NCBI GenBank assembly: GCA_019828595.1
Contig: JAHQRK010000023.1
Location: 620,001 to 684,000 of the forward strand
DNA: 64,000 nucleotides
Direction of reading: 5' to 3'
Source of the DNA: Aphanomyces cochlioides
Taxonomy: Eukaryota; Oomycota; Saprolegniomycetes; Saprolegniales; Verrucalvaceae
Both the position numbers and the translations under genes were made by a program. Positions 10,349-19,996 of the stretch are shown here, one piece after another. The notes under the pieces were generated by a model. It was not told the DNA's origin. It did not search any database and saw only the letters and a program-made list of their open reading frames with translations. The first letter of the stretch is position 1. Each line of letters begins with the position of its first letter.

Positions 10349-10837
10349 ATGCCAAGCATGTTCTCGAGTGTCCTGCGCGCCGCGACGCCACGACCATCGT
10401 GGATGCCATTTGTGAGCCGGTCGAACGAGAAACTCCCAGACTGCTGTCGACGTCAAACGCCTGTCAAACCGTCGACGCATTTCAACGCATACGATGGAAT
10501 TAGCTATCGCTTTGTGGATGGTTCGCTCAAACGACGACTGTCCGCGACGGTCGGTGGCATTCGAGTTCCCGTCTGCGTTGCTCAAGTCAAGATGCTCCGA
10601 CGCAAGCTGGAATACACCGCGGCTTTGAGCCCGATCGAAGAAGAAGCAACAGCCATGTGTGAAAGCTGCCTGTCCAACACGTTTAGCCGAATGTCCAAGA
10701 CAAAATGCATCACATTGACCACCATCATGGCGAAAACAAAGTCGAAAGGCCAACTGGCCACCGCTGTCAATGTCTCCTCGAACGACACGAGCTCGTTCAA
10801 AGCAATGCCATCCAACATGGTGGCTACAACAGCCTAG
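10349..10837 (+). CDS. Family B cysteine-motif protein, member B2 (divergent)
   Basis: 162 residues from the first in-frame Met (MPSMFSSVLRAATPRPSW). Signature positions are LPDCCRRQ, SATVGGIRVPV, LSPIEEEATAMCESCLSNTF and CITLTTI. Compared with the array copies it has VPVCV instead of VPFYP, and a longer Ser/Thr-rich tail with no cysteine after CIT. It is 0.9 kb from B1, on the same strand and in the same divergent subgroup, so local tandem duplication is likely. Function unknown. Confidence 0.6.
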   Translation: MPSMFSSVLRAATPRPSWMPFVSRSNEKLPDCCRRQTPVKPSTHFNAYDGISYRFVDGSLKRRLSATVGGIRVPVCVAQVKMLRRKLEYTAALSPIEEEATAMCESCLSNTFSRMSKTKCITLTTIMAKTKSKGQLATAVNVSSNDTSSFKAMPSNMVATTA

Positions 10838-12243
10838 TCTTTTAATTTTAAGTTCTCTCTTCATCGCTAGGATCGTGTTTTGTTGATTCTTCGTCCTCCT
10901 CCGGGTGCTCCGTGGCGTGCTTTCGCATCACCCTGAACTCATGAACAAGGACAGAGTCTTGCACTGACTGATAACACGAAATATGGAATGGGAACAGTCT
11001 TCTCCCTTCTGGCATCCACCAAGCCACTGGCATTGGTATCTTTTCTGCTGTGAACTCGCTCGCTAGCTTCCTGATCCAGGCAAGGTTAATCTTCAGGGGT
11101 GCTGGGCTAATCAAGAAGGAAATGACCCCAGAAATCACTCCAAATAGATGAACCAGAAGCCCCCGGCGTCAAGCTTAGCTTGCTGGTTGATGGAGCTAAC
11201 CACACGGCAACTTCGCCATGCTGTCATAACGTGACTTCAAACTTTAGGCATTGATTGCAGAGTTCATCTAGCACTCGACATTGGACGTTTGCTAGCTTCA
11301 CCTGAAGGATGAACAACGATATCTATCGCCATGATATAGTTATCGGTGGTCACTGCGATGGTATCTTCCCCTTGCAGCTAAGACTATTCGCGTGGAACTT
11401 CTAGGCACTTCAAGACTTTGAAACGTGAACTTTGAATTCAAAGTTAAACGCTCAACGCAAGATTCACCTGCTTCAATTGACGTGATTGCATTTTGACGCG
11501 ACTGTTTGCGTGTTAAAGCGCTCGGAGGGTGGATCGATGGTGAATGAATCAAGAATGACTTTCCTTGTTCTGCACATCGCTAGTGGCTTCAACAAATGCA
11601 CGATGCCAGTCGCAAAATGATTTCGTGCCTCTTGAGGTCGTACAATCTGTCTTAACCTTATCATTTGGAGACGATTTCTCCAAACAACGTCGGCGCTACT
11701 TTCGAAAGCTTGTCTCGGTCCTTCCATGTGTTGAAATGTGCTTGGCCGCGATCGACTATCTGGCCTTCAAGCAATCGCCCGTTGACGGTAAATCTTCGAA
11801 ACTATCCCCATCCTCCCTCAAAAGGGCCGCACTTGCATCTCACTGTCAAGAAAACACCACACGAAGCATGATACCATAGTAGATGGCGAGGAGTAGAGTA
11901 CAGTGTAATTCTGTTGCTCGACCACCTCTGACATCGAAATCGTCTATGGATTACCGATTTCCATTCAGTATAGAGTGCGAAATGATGCAAGAACCACGAT
12001 GGCTTCAAACGATATAGAGCTCAAAAGACGAAGTCCCGTTATGCATTCGCGACTTCAGAACTTGCGGCAAAGAGATTGAGCTTAACGTTGAGCTAAATAA
12101 TTTCACTTTTGATTGGCTATAAATCATAAATTTAGTTAAAATTAGCCAATCAATTACTCGTTCAGTGCAATGGATTGTTGGTATCCTTGGACTGCTATCA
12201 CTCTTAAGTCATGAAGACGAGCGAACAAATAAACAACGCGACA
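10838..12243. other. Gene-poor region
   Basis: Only short overlapping frames on both strands and no domain seen. AT-rich toward 12.1 kb, where a CCAAT inverted repeat occurs (see 12109-12153). Confidence 0.4.
12109..12153. repeat. Short inverted repeat of CCAAT boxes
   Basis: TTGATTGGCTA at 12109-12119 and its reverse complement TAGCCAATCAA at 12143-12153 form 11-bp perfect arms around a 23-bp AT-rich loop. This could be a tiny foldback element or two opposed CCAAT boxes. Confidence 0.5.
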
Positions 12244-12487
12244 ATTGTGGATTCGCTAGAAATTTCCCAATTTGGATTCGTTTTTTGTATCAACCTCCAA
12301 TCGCGCCAATAGATTGGATGAATGAAAAAAAGTACTTTCTCTCATGGGAACTGTACTTTCTTTAAAATTTTATTCAGCCAATCAAAATCACCCAAAATAT
12401 TTATTAGCCAATGGCGTCGATTGGTGAATCGATCCGCCGGCGTGATTCGATTGAACGGGGTCTGGAAATTCGTATCAAATCAACAAT
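12244..12487 (+). mobile_element. MITE-like element, copy 1
   Basis: A 244-bp unit that recurs in inverted orientation at 19166-19406. The ends are imperfect terminal inverted repeats: ATTGTGGATTCG at the left and AATCAACAAT at the right, whose reverse complement is ATTGTTGATT. It is non-coding and AT-rich, with two internal CCAAT boxes. No clear target-site duplication is visible in the flanks (ACGCGACA against ATACCGAG). Size, TIRs and lack of coding potential fit a MITE. Confidence 0.7.
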
Positions 12488-15400
12488 ATACCGAGGACAA
12501 TCTTTTCGAGCCAGCAGAATACCTCGATGAATCGCTGGACTTACGCAAGTTTGCCTTCGAGTGGCTTGGAAATGGCCAGTGAGATGTAGTCACTAGAGGT
12601 GATATTTTCACCGTCAAGGTATACACTAGGCTGGCCATCTCATAAAGCCTCGCGTCCAACAACCAGCTCCACGCTTGATGCATCCAATTCATCACTCTTG
12701 AATTGGCATTCTCGACACCGACATCATGTTTGGACTGTTCAAAGTCGTCCTACCAAGTAGCAAGACCCACCCTGGCTCACTGCGGTATTCCTCATCAGCG
12801 AAACCAAGTCAAGGTGTCGACGGCGCGCCAGTCATCCGACGGTCCCTTGCTAGACTATCCACGACGCCAAAGGGTAGTCCAGCCGTGACTACCGAATGGA
12901 AGAAAGGCGACAACGTGTCCGTGGCCTACAAGCTCAGCGATCGCATGTTTGAAATCGACGTGGCATGACCAAGAACGTCGATCCTGGCTGTTTCTTTAAG
13001 TTAATATATCGCGTGGCAGTTCATCGTTTTGTCGCCTCGTATCTCACGTCGCTCCGACTGATCCAACGCGAGCTCGTCATTCGATCTTGCGACACAAATA
13101 CACAACCAGTCGCTCAATCTCGGCGCGAACGGGAAGCCTGTTCGTGCTCCTGAAGGATCGCAGGTTTCTCGTGTCGTTTTCCAACAGCACGGTTGAAAAG
13201 CTGATCGCCCAGTTCGTTCAAATCCATCTCGATGCCATATTGTATGAGCGTTGAGGCACACACGCGCCATAGAGGGCAACAAATGCCTCGTTGTGCAGCC
13301 ATCGCGACAGTACATGGTAAATTTTCGAGGATTGCCCTAGGATGTCCTGCGAAAACGAGTCGAGGTTGCGCCTGGGTGCTCACGTTTTCCCGAAAACTTG
13401 GCCCAGCATGTCGTCATATTCTCATAACATCTCACGGTCTTCCGACCTTGGTGGAGAAACGACAAGTCTGGTCGAGCGTTCAGACACTCAGCTGCGCCGC
13501 CGGTTGCCTTTCCCCGAGTCGCCAGAGAGGTGGATGTTGAAAATTCAAGTTTTATCCAGGCTCGATAAATAATATTAAATCCACTTTACAATTTCAAGTA
13601 TAACATTAAATATTGAATATTATTATCTGCGAACTGATCGCTCGATACGACAACAAGGAGATGAAAAGTGACATTCATCAACTCTTACAGTGCTCGACAT
13701 ATTGAAATTAAGGGGGTTACAGTGCAAAGATCACTGTTTTTTCCAATAAAATGATATTTTTTCTCTGTATTTATACTTGCAATTTGTATTGAGCGTTTTG
13801 AATATACCTCTCAATCGAAATCACAGAGCAGTTTGCACTGTGGATTCATTGTCCAATCAAATGCTAATAAAATACAGAAACCCGCCCAATGATTTATCCC
13901 AGCGCAACACAAAGGAACACGTAGTTGAAAGCTAATCTAAACTCCCTTACCAGGCACTCATAACTAAGAAACAGGGTTCAGTGTGACAGAGGAAGGCTAG
14001 AATCGCAGTAAACTTAAATTAGTTCTCACATCATTCGAAAGTCACATTCAACTGCTTTACTGGTTCACACATGTACACTCGTTGCATGTCGAGGGACGAT
14101 ATGTAGTCTACAACTGAACACGTTGATTGCTAGCCATATAGAAAGATGTCTACAATATCTTTGAGCATTTTAATTGACACAATACATGTAGAAGAGTTGG
14201 TGCTGGTCATGTAACTTGTTTTAGTTTAGCAACGCAATCTCGAATAAAGGACTGATACAAAGGAATCAACAATCAACTTGTCTCCTTAAATGTGTGATTT
14301 ATGTTCTCTACGGGGTTTTAAACACTTCGGAGTATCACGAGGCCGTATGTGATGGCATAGCTTTTGCGCCCTTCGTCCATCCCCTCAGAAATGCTGTAAT
14401 CGCTCCGTTGTTGGTTAAACTCAGAGAAATAGGAGTAAATTCATCGTAATTTATTTGGTCAGTTATCATCATTATTGCTAGCACAGGCGTGCAAGAATTC
14501 GTTGTAGCTCGACAAGCATGAGCGTGAGATGAGGAAACTCTGACAACTCGCACAACATTGATGTACGCCTCCATATATATAGCCAATTGAAACTATTATA
14601 AATTTGGATTGGACAAAATAGAAATGCCATGCAATCCACACTGTAAATTCCGAAGACAATACATTTTTTTCCATATAAAAAATACACCAATCTTATCCTT
14701 GTTCCAGTATAGTTATTATATTATATGATAAATTCCATATAAAATAAGAAATGATGCATATATTGTGAAACAATCAAAATCTCATGCACCTTGAACCATC
14801 CATGCTTCCTACGCCAACGAACGCTCGAGAACATGCGCAGGACAACTCGAGCGACGAAACAAGCTGCCTTGAGCAGCCTGTAGCCGTCGAATTCGTCCTG
14901 GAGGACGAGAAGATCCATGTATCATTTTGAGAAACCAACCCGTTTGGAGGAAAACTTCGTTGAAATTTTTCCAAAACAGATTGGATGGGGGCGACAAGAG
15001 ACGTTGACGCCATCTTTATGGTCCGCGCGCGATCGAGCGCGTCCATCTTGCACCTGAGAGTGTTCCAGAACGCCAAGAAATGCTCTCTGACGCTCCAACG
15101 AGTCGATCGTACTGAACAATGCGCGTGTGCTCTCTGACGATCGGTGTCAACGATCGAAGAGCGTGACGAGCGAGCAGGTGGAAGCGGCCCTCCCTTCTCG
15201 CATGTACCCGCGAGAACGTGCGGCGTTCGCTGAAATGCCAACGCGCTGCGCGCCAAGATACCGCATTCCAAGTGCCTTGCAAAGAAGGGAGCTGCTGCAG
15301 TTGTCTTCAACTCGCGACGGCCGTCTGTCGTGCAAATCCAAGACCTCTCCACCAGAGAGTGCTACTTTCCGCCGCCCCAACACCGAAAAATACGCATCCT

Positions 15401-15747
15401 ACTGAATCAAGCATCCTCAGTTGAAGATGGAACGACTGAAGAGACGGCTCTTGCGTACGAATGGCAAGCAAGATGATCGCTCGAGCAAGAAGAGCGATTC
15501 CAAGAGCGCACCCCGCGTCGACGATAAAAAAGAGAGCCCAGGAATCGTGACAAGTTGGCGCATCCCATGCGATTGTACTATACATATGGCCCTGGCCACC
15601 AGGTGCGGGCGAAGGCCATCCACCTCTCCACCCACTACGAAGTGCTACTGTCAAAGCACGCCAGATACTACCTAGAACATGCCAGCCAGCAGCAGCCGCT
15701 TACCAACCTCTCATTCCCCAATTTGCAGACTTCCCAACACACGAACC
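12488..15747. other. Large gene-poor region, AT-rich 13.5-14.8 kb
   Basis: No supported gene. Weak candidates: a plus frame at 12726-12968 (80 residues, MFGLFKVVLPSSKTHPGSLR, ending EIDVA) and a minus frame at 13114-13383 (89 residues, containing YGIEMDLNELGDQLF). 13.56-14.78 kb is AT-rich and empty. 14.8-15.7 kb is GC-richer with overlapping frames on both strands and no domain; it may include untranslated sequence of B3. Confidence 0.35.
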
Positions 15748-16212
15748 ATGGCGATCGTCAAGACCTCCTTCTTTCGCTCGGCTGCCAAGCCGTCCGAGTC
15801 GAACCAAACAAAAGACAAGGCGTCTACAACGTCTTCTTCCCGTTCCACGCGATGGTTGAATCGCTTCCAGTCCAAATCCCAAGTCGCGACGAGCTCGGTG
15901 ACGCCAGTAATGCCACCCTGCTGCATGAAGCGCCAGGCAATGATGGCGAACGGTGAACCGAGCCAAGACAACGAGTCGACCCCAGTCGTGCTGTACAAGA
16001 TCTTTGACAAGAACGTCTTGCGGAAACAAACCGCGATCGTCGGCAGCCAACGCGTGCCGTTCTACCCAATGCACATCGCGACCCACCGCGTGGTTCGATC
16101 GCGAAGTGCAGTCCTGGACCCGATTGACGAAAACGACATGGCGATGTGCGAGAGCTGTCATCTCCAGCGGATTTCGCAATCCCCGCCATGCGTGCGGATT
16201 TTGATCAATTGA
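15748..16212 (+). CDS. Family B cysteine-motif protein, member B3
   Basis: 154 residues from an ATG in good context (ACCATGGCG); an in-frame Met 23 codons earlier is possible. N-terminal MAIVKTSFFRS, Ser-rich linker, then STRWLNRFQS (matching a WL-x-R motif in B4 and B5), MPPCCMKRQ, VLYKIFDKNVLRK, IVGSQRVPFYP, THRVVRSRSAVLDPIDEND, MCESC and PPCVRILIN at the end. It is the best-preserved plus-strand copy and shows the full signature found in the minus-strand array 11-25 kb away. No signal peptide or membrane segment is evident. Function unknown. Confidence 0.68.
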   Translation: MAIVKTSFFRSAAKPSESNQTKDKASTTSSSRSTRWLNRFQSKSQVATSSVTPVMPPCCMKRQAMMANGEPSQDNESTPVVLYKIFDKNVLRKQTAIVGSQRVPFYPMHIATHRVVRSRSAVLDPIDENDMAMCESCHLQRISQSPPCVRILIN

Positions 16213-16345
16213 GCCATGCCCTCGATTCCAACCTCTATATATATGGACCGACTTGGACGACCAGAGGAAGTTGTGCAAGACTCGCGTCGAAACTTAACTT
16301 TAATATCTATTCTCCACCTTTCCACCTACGATCTCTCCATGACTC

Positions 16346-16996
16346 TCATTGCTCCGATCTCATGAGGGGAAAGTGGCTTTCCGCCGCCAGCCAGCCATCT
16401 CGGCAGCCAGCGAAAGCTCCGTCCTCCGAAGGAACACTGTGACTCAGAACAGGATAGGCAAACCCACTGGCATTATGGACAGGCGCATGCGATGCAATCG
16501 CTACTGTAGATGGCATTAGCCAACAAAAAGTAACGGCGGCGATCTGGGTGGCTGTCGTTTGGCGTGATATTGAACGGCTACATGAAATAAATGCACTCTC
16601 TCGGTACTCACAAGCTACCAAGTGTAACCACGGAGCAGTCGACACGAGACTAGCCATCGGCTTACACACGCCACGGCCATATAGTCCTTGCGAATCGCAC
16701 TTCATGGTACACGAGAGCATGTCATTCGAACGTCGAAAAATCGCGAGATGCAGCCACATGCTATAAAGGTGTACTGGGTATCCATGAATCTTCTCGACAG
16801 CGCGCTCTCGCTGGAGAAAACGCAAGATGTGCGATCGGCCGCCTTGACAAAGCCACGTCATTCGTTTGGATCGCGCCGGCTCAGTTGCTTCTATTAGTAG
16901 ATAACAACATGATGGACGGTCAAGGCTGTCAAGTGTTCTTATCTGTGGCGTAAAAGAAATCTGACATAGTGCGCCAGTGCACAGCGCCGTGGTCAT
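16346..16996 (-). CDS. Unidentified 216-residue ORF
   Basis: A long uninterrupted minus frame with a moderate number of Cys and Ser and hydrophobic patches (TQIAAVTFCWLMPSTVAIAS). No motif is recognised and there is no ortholog cue. Composition is not clearly protein-like, and it may be a chance frame in GC-balanced DNA downstream of B3. The 16213-17328 interval otherwise holds nothing convincing. Confidence 0.2.
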   Translation of the reverse strand: MTTALCTGALCQISFTPQIRTLDSLDRPSCCYLLIEATEPARSKRMTWLCQGGRSHILRFLQRERAVEKIHGYPVHLYSMWLHLAIFRRSNDMLSCTMKCDSQGLYGRGVCKPMASLVSTAPWLHLVACEYRESAFISCSRSISRQTTATQIAAVTFCWLMPSTVAIASHAPVHNASGFAYPVLSHSVPSEDGAFAGCRDGWLAAESHFPLMRSEQ

Positions 16997-17328
16997 TCTT
17001 CTTCTCTTCTTTCCACGACATACACGCCTCCAGGAAGATCAAAGCAGGATTGATTATGTCCAGCATCTTCTTCGAAAGGGTGGCAGTGACCCCAACGACA
17101 TTCGTCGACTCGGTCCGTCGCCCACGCTCCAGCTCGACTGTTGGTAGATCTCATGTGTCTTTTGACGAGGTTATCAAACACCAACAGGTTTGCACGAGGT
17201 ATGCACCACCGAGCATTCAAGATGCGGTGGACGTCTGCGGAAATAAAGATCAACACAGAAAAGGAAAGAAAGAGCAAAAAACCAATGCATTTCGTTCATT
17301 ATCTGAACTACTCCTAGCTACCAGAAGC

Positions 17329-17823
17329 TCATTCAACGTCGCCGCAGAGGAAGCGATCAAATTTCATGCGCTGGGTATGAATGTCATCCCCTTGGACGAT
17401 GGAAAAAGTGCATTTGTACCACTCAGCCAGGTTTCGTCGATATGCTTGCTCGCTGGCGAGACGAAGTCCCACCAGATCAAACTTACGATCAAGCTCTTCG
17501 AGACGACCAAAGCTTGCATTGTTCTGCTTTGTCAGGGACAGCAACACATCGTAGATTTCTTTGTTCTGACGAGTGACATCAATGCGGAACTCTTGAAGAA
17601 TCGTGTCCACGCCGTCGAGCCGTCTTTCTATGCCGTCGAGCCGTCTTTCCACGCCATCGAACCGACTTTCCACGTGGTCTAGATGCTCACGAAGCTCGCG
17701 CAATTCATCTTCGTTCATGAGCAGTAGGGGCGGGATGCCTCCTTCACCTGGCTGTTGAGTTTCTTCGATTGTCATGCCCGATAAGTCCGGCAGCAGGGCT
17801 TCGAGGCTTTGGATTGTTGGCAA
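17329..17823 (-). CDS. Small coiled-coil protein with RLDG repeats
   Basis: 164 residues, starting MPTIQSLEALLPDLSG. Residues about 45-75 contain a periodic coiled-coil repeat (RFDGVERRLDGIERRLDGVD), continuing as DTILQEFRIDVTRQNKEIYD and NASFGRLEELDRKFDLVGLR. The repeat period and charge pattern are typical of a trimeric or dimeric coiled coil. Two related sequences occur in the window: a decayed one at 18264-18480 and a short one at 48491-48721. This is the longest and only apparently intact copy. A 237-residue plus frame at 16969-17682 runs antisense to the repeat and is taken as a shadow. Function unknown. Confidence 0.5.
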   Translation of the reverse strand: MPTIQSLEALLPDLSGMTIEETQQPGEGGIPPLLLMNEDELRELREHLDHVESRFDGVERRLDGIERRLDGVDTILQEFRIDVTRQNKEIYDVLLSLTKQNNASFGRLEELDRKFDLVGLRLASEQAYRRNLAEWYKCTFSIVQGDDIHTQRMKFDRFLCGDVE

Positions 17824-18173
17824 TTGGTTAGATACAACCGAAAATGTGGAATGGGCAGACTGAAGCGTTGGGACTTTTTTGACAGGTCATGTCAGAAGAG
17901 ATGGCACACCAAAATGGAACATCCTGGCAAGGGGCAAGCTTCACAGCTCCAACTCTTCAGTGATCACCAACGGCATGCTGGGGTCAGGTCGCATCCCGAA
18001 TGTTCTCGGTGTGCGAGAACTTCACTTGAGCATGGCCATGATCTGTCCATTCGAGCCTGCCTGTGACTTCTGCGTTGTAGGGACGGTATTTTTCAACAAT
18101 CTTGCATGTACCCAGGTGTGTGTTGGAGGCTTCTAGCCTAATTAAGTATGACGGAAGAGACGCCATGTACCTG

Positions 18174-18324
18174 GTAGTTGAGATCGATCAAATCTCGACA
18201 AGAGTCACATTTTGCGACACATAAGCTCGAACGACAGGACGTCAACAACCAGAAATTCGCCTGACGAACCAAGACGAATTGCTTGAACTTCGTGACCACG
18301 TGGAAAGACGCTTCGACGGCGTTG
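18174..18324 (+). repeat. 151-bp direct repeat, copy 1 (matches 48401-48551)
   Basis: Base-by-base reading shows only two differences from 48401-48551 over 151 bp, although the copies lie 30 kb apart. It spans the 5' flank and start of a coiled-coil ORF. One of the two differences turns the ATG of the other copy into ACG here. Confidence 0.85.
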
Positions 18325-18480
18325 TTGGACTTCAATCGTCAGATCGATGCTGTCACTCGTCAGATCGATGTGGTCACTCGTCAGAACAAATCAATCATTG
18401 ATATGTCGCTTACCCGATTGAGATGAACAATGCAAACGTTGGTCGTCTCGAAAAGCTTCACCACAAGTTTGATCTGGTGG
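18264..18480 (+). pseudogene. Decayed coiled-coil ORF (start codon lost)
   Basis: Homologous to the ORF at 48491: the translation would run TNQDELLELRDHVERRF-like, but the start is ACG and the frame breaks after the shared part. The later portion still shows VTRQNKSIID and an isoleucine-for-valine repeat (VTRQIDVVTRQNK), i.e. an internal duplication of the VTRQ unit. Judged a pseudogene. Confidence 0.6.
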
Positions 18481-19165
18481 AACTTCGGCTCCTCGCCGCG
18501 CAATCGTACCGTCGAAACAAAGCAGTATGTTTGCCTGTCGTGGACAACATTTGGATTGCTCTTTGTAGGCGCTAAAAGATTTCACGCAGCACGGTCGTAT
18601 CAGCCCAATTCCCAAAATGAAGGAAGGCTTTGCGCCGACTACCCCAATTGCTTCGCACGAAGGACACGCCATACCTTCTGAGGTAGCCGCCGTCTTGGCC
18701 GGCGACCCTTTCCCACTTGGGTCGACTCCGCCACGTTCGTTGCCATTCAAGGACCAAAGCCATACCCTGTTGTCGCAAGATGAAATCGGATTCCTGGCTC
18801 AATGGTGCAATGGAAACAATCCAGAGACTGAAAAGAACAAGCTATCGTCAGGAGCAGATAAGGGATTGATCAAGCTAAGACTGAGTTGTGGCTTGGTCGT
18901 GCGACGAATTCCTCAACTGCCTACGGCCCTTGCAGAATCTACGAAAGATATGGCGCTGACGATTTTGTGTTTTCGATATGGTGAACTTCGTGAAACTTGG
19001 TGCCACCGGAACCTATAGATCAATTTATCGGGCATTTCTGTTGGAAAACGCAACTTGGTGGCAAGCGAGAGGGCCTTCGCCTTGCTTGCTGTCCTGGCGT
19101 ACTCATCGCCAAAGTCTTTCCTAGCTGAAGTATGGTCAGGGTTGGCAAAAGTATTTTTTAAATGT
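18481..19165. other. No supported gene
   Basis: Plus and minus frames of 80-130 codons overlap (for example plus 18617-19018) without motifs. They probably derive from old element sequence between the coiled-coil relic and the second MITE copy. Confidence 0.35.
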
Positions 19166-19406
19166 ATTGTTGATTTGATACGAATTTCCAGACCCCGTTC
19201 AATCGAATCACGCCGGCGGATCGATTCACCAATCGACGCCATTGGCTAATGAATATTTTGGGCGATTGTGATTGGCTGAATAAAATTTTAAAGAAATCCA
19301 TGAGAGAAAGTACTGTTCTAATATTCATTCATCCAATGTATTGGCGCGATTGGAGATTGATACAAAAAACGAATCCAAATTGGGAAATTTCTAGCGAATC
19401 CACAAT
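19166..19406 (-). mobile_element. MITE-like element, copy 2 (inverted)
   Basis: Reverse complement of 12244-12487 with scattered substitutions and a short indel near 19310. The terminal repeats ATTGTTGATT and CCACAAT are kept. The flanks do not show a clear target duplication. Together the copies bracket 6.7 kb containing B3 and the coiled-coil genes. Confidence 0.7.
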
Positions 19407-19478
19407 ATTTTTTCATTTATATTTTTAAAAAAATACAACCAATGTCAACATGTATTTTATTAGATTTTATTCCTTTGC

Positions 19479-19615
19479 TCAATCTGACATGATTTCCTCG
19501 GTGTAGGCCTCAAGTTTGATTCCAAAATGCTCCACCTTGAGCATGCGCTTCACAATGGCATGCTGGCGTAGTCTCCTATCATGTTTTTTCTTGAGAATAC
19601 CAACGTCAATTTTGT
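19479..19615 (-). pseudogene. Short coding relic, unidentified
   Basis: A minus frame of about 45 codons ending KLEAYTEEIMSD then stop, with a basic helix before it (KKKHDRRLRQHAIVKRML). A stop codon lies directly upstream, so it is a fragment or terminal exon. It faces the hAT remnant and may be part of an old transposon. Confidence 0.25.
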
Positions 19616-19749
19616 AAGTTTATTCAAGTCACTTTATGTTATCTTATGATTAATCTTATCATCCGAAATCTCAACTGACATAGTGTCAAGACAAAGCATG
19701 CACATTCAATCCATTTTCCAATTCATTTTATCTCTGCCTCATGGTCATG

Positions 19750-19996
19750 GACCAACTGCAAGGCCAGCCACAGAGTCCACTATCAGTCTCCAGTTTTAAA
19801 CCTTGTTGCCTCAAGTGCATCATCTGAAAAGGGATTTTCCCTGCAAGGTTTTATTCACTCGAAATTGCGCAGCCGCCTCAGCCACGACAAAGTTGAGAAG
19901 CTTGTTTACATCAAATCCAACTACAATGCCTTCAAGGAATTTTCCTTCGAGCTCAGCGATGCTGAAGACTCAGAAAACGATGACATGATGGCCTAG
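19750..19996 (+). pseudogene. hAT transposase C-terminal dimerisation fragment
   Basis: The plus frame reads NLVASSASSEKGFSLQGFIH, then SKLRSRLSHDKVEKLVYIKS and an acidic tail ending before 19996. The SASSEKGFS...R..L....VEKLV...N pattern is the hAT C-terminal dimerisation region that closes hAT (Ac/hobo/Tam3) transposases. Nothing upstream within 300 bp continues the transposase catalytic part, so this is a 3' remnant. Its closeness to a MITE is suggestive, but the MITE ends cannot be tied to hAT from this sequence. Confidence 0.68.

Noticed and set aside
16969..17682. 237-residue plus-strand frame with a repeated HAVEPSF unit
   Set aside because: The repeat is the complement of the RLDGVE coiled-coil repeat on the minus strand, which has relatives elsewhere in the window.
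12244..19406. Inverted 240-bp repeats as the terminal repeats of one 7-kb transposon
   Set aside because: Each copy has its own terminal inverted repeats, and the interval contains unrelated genes and no transposase, so two separate MITE insertions fit better.
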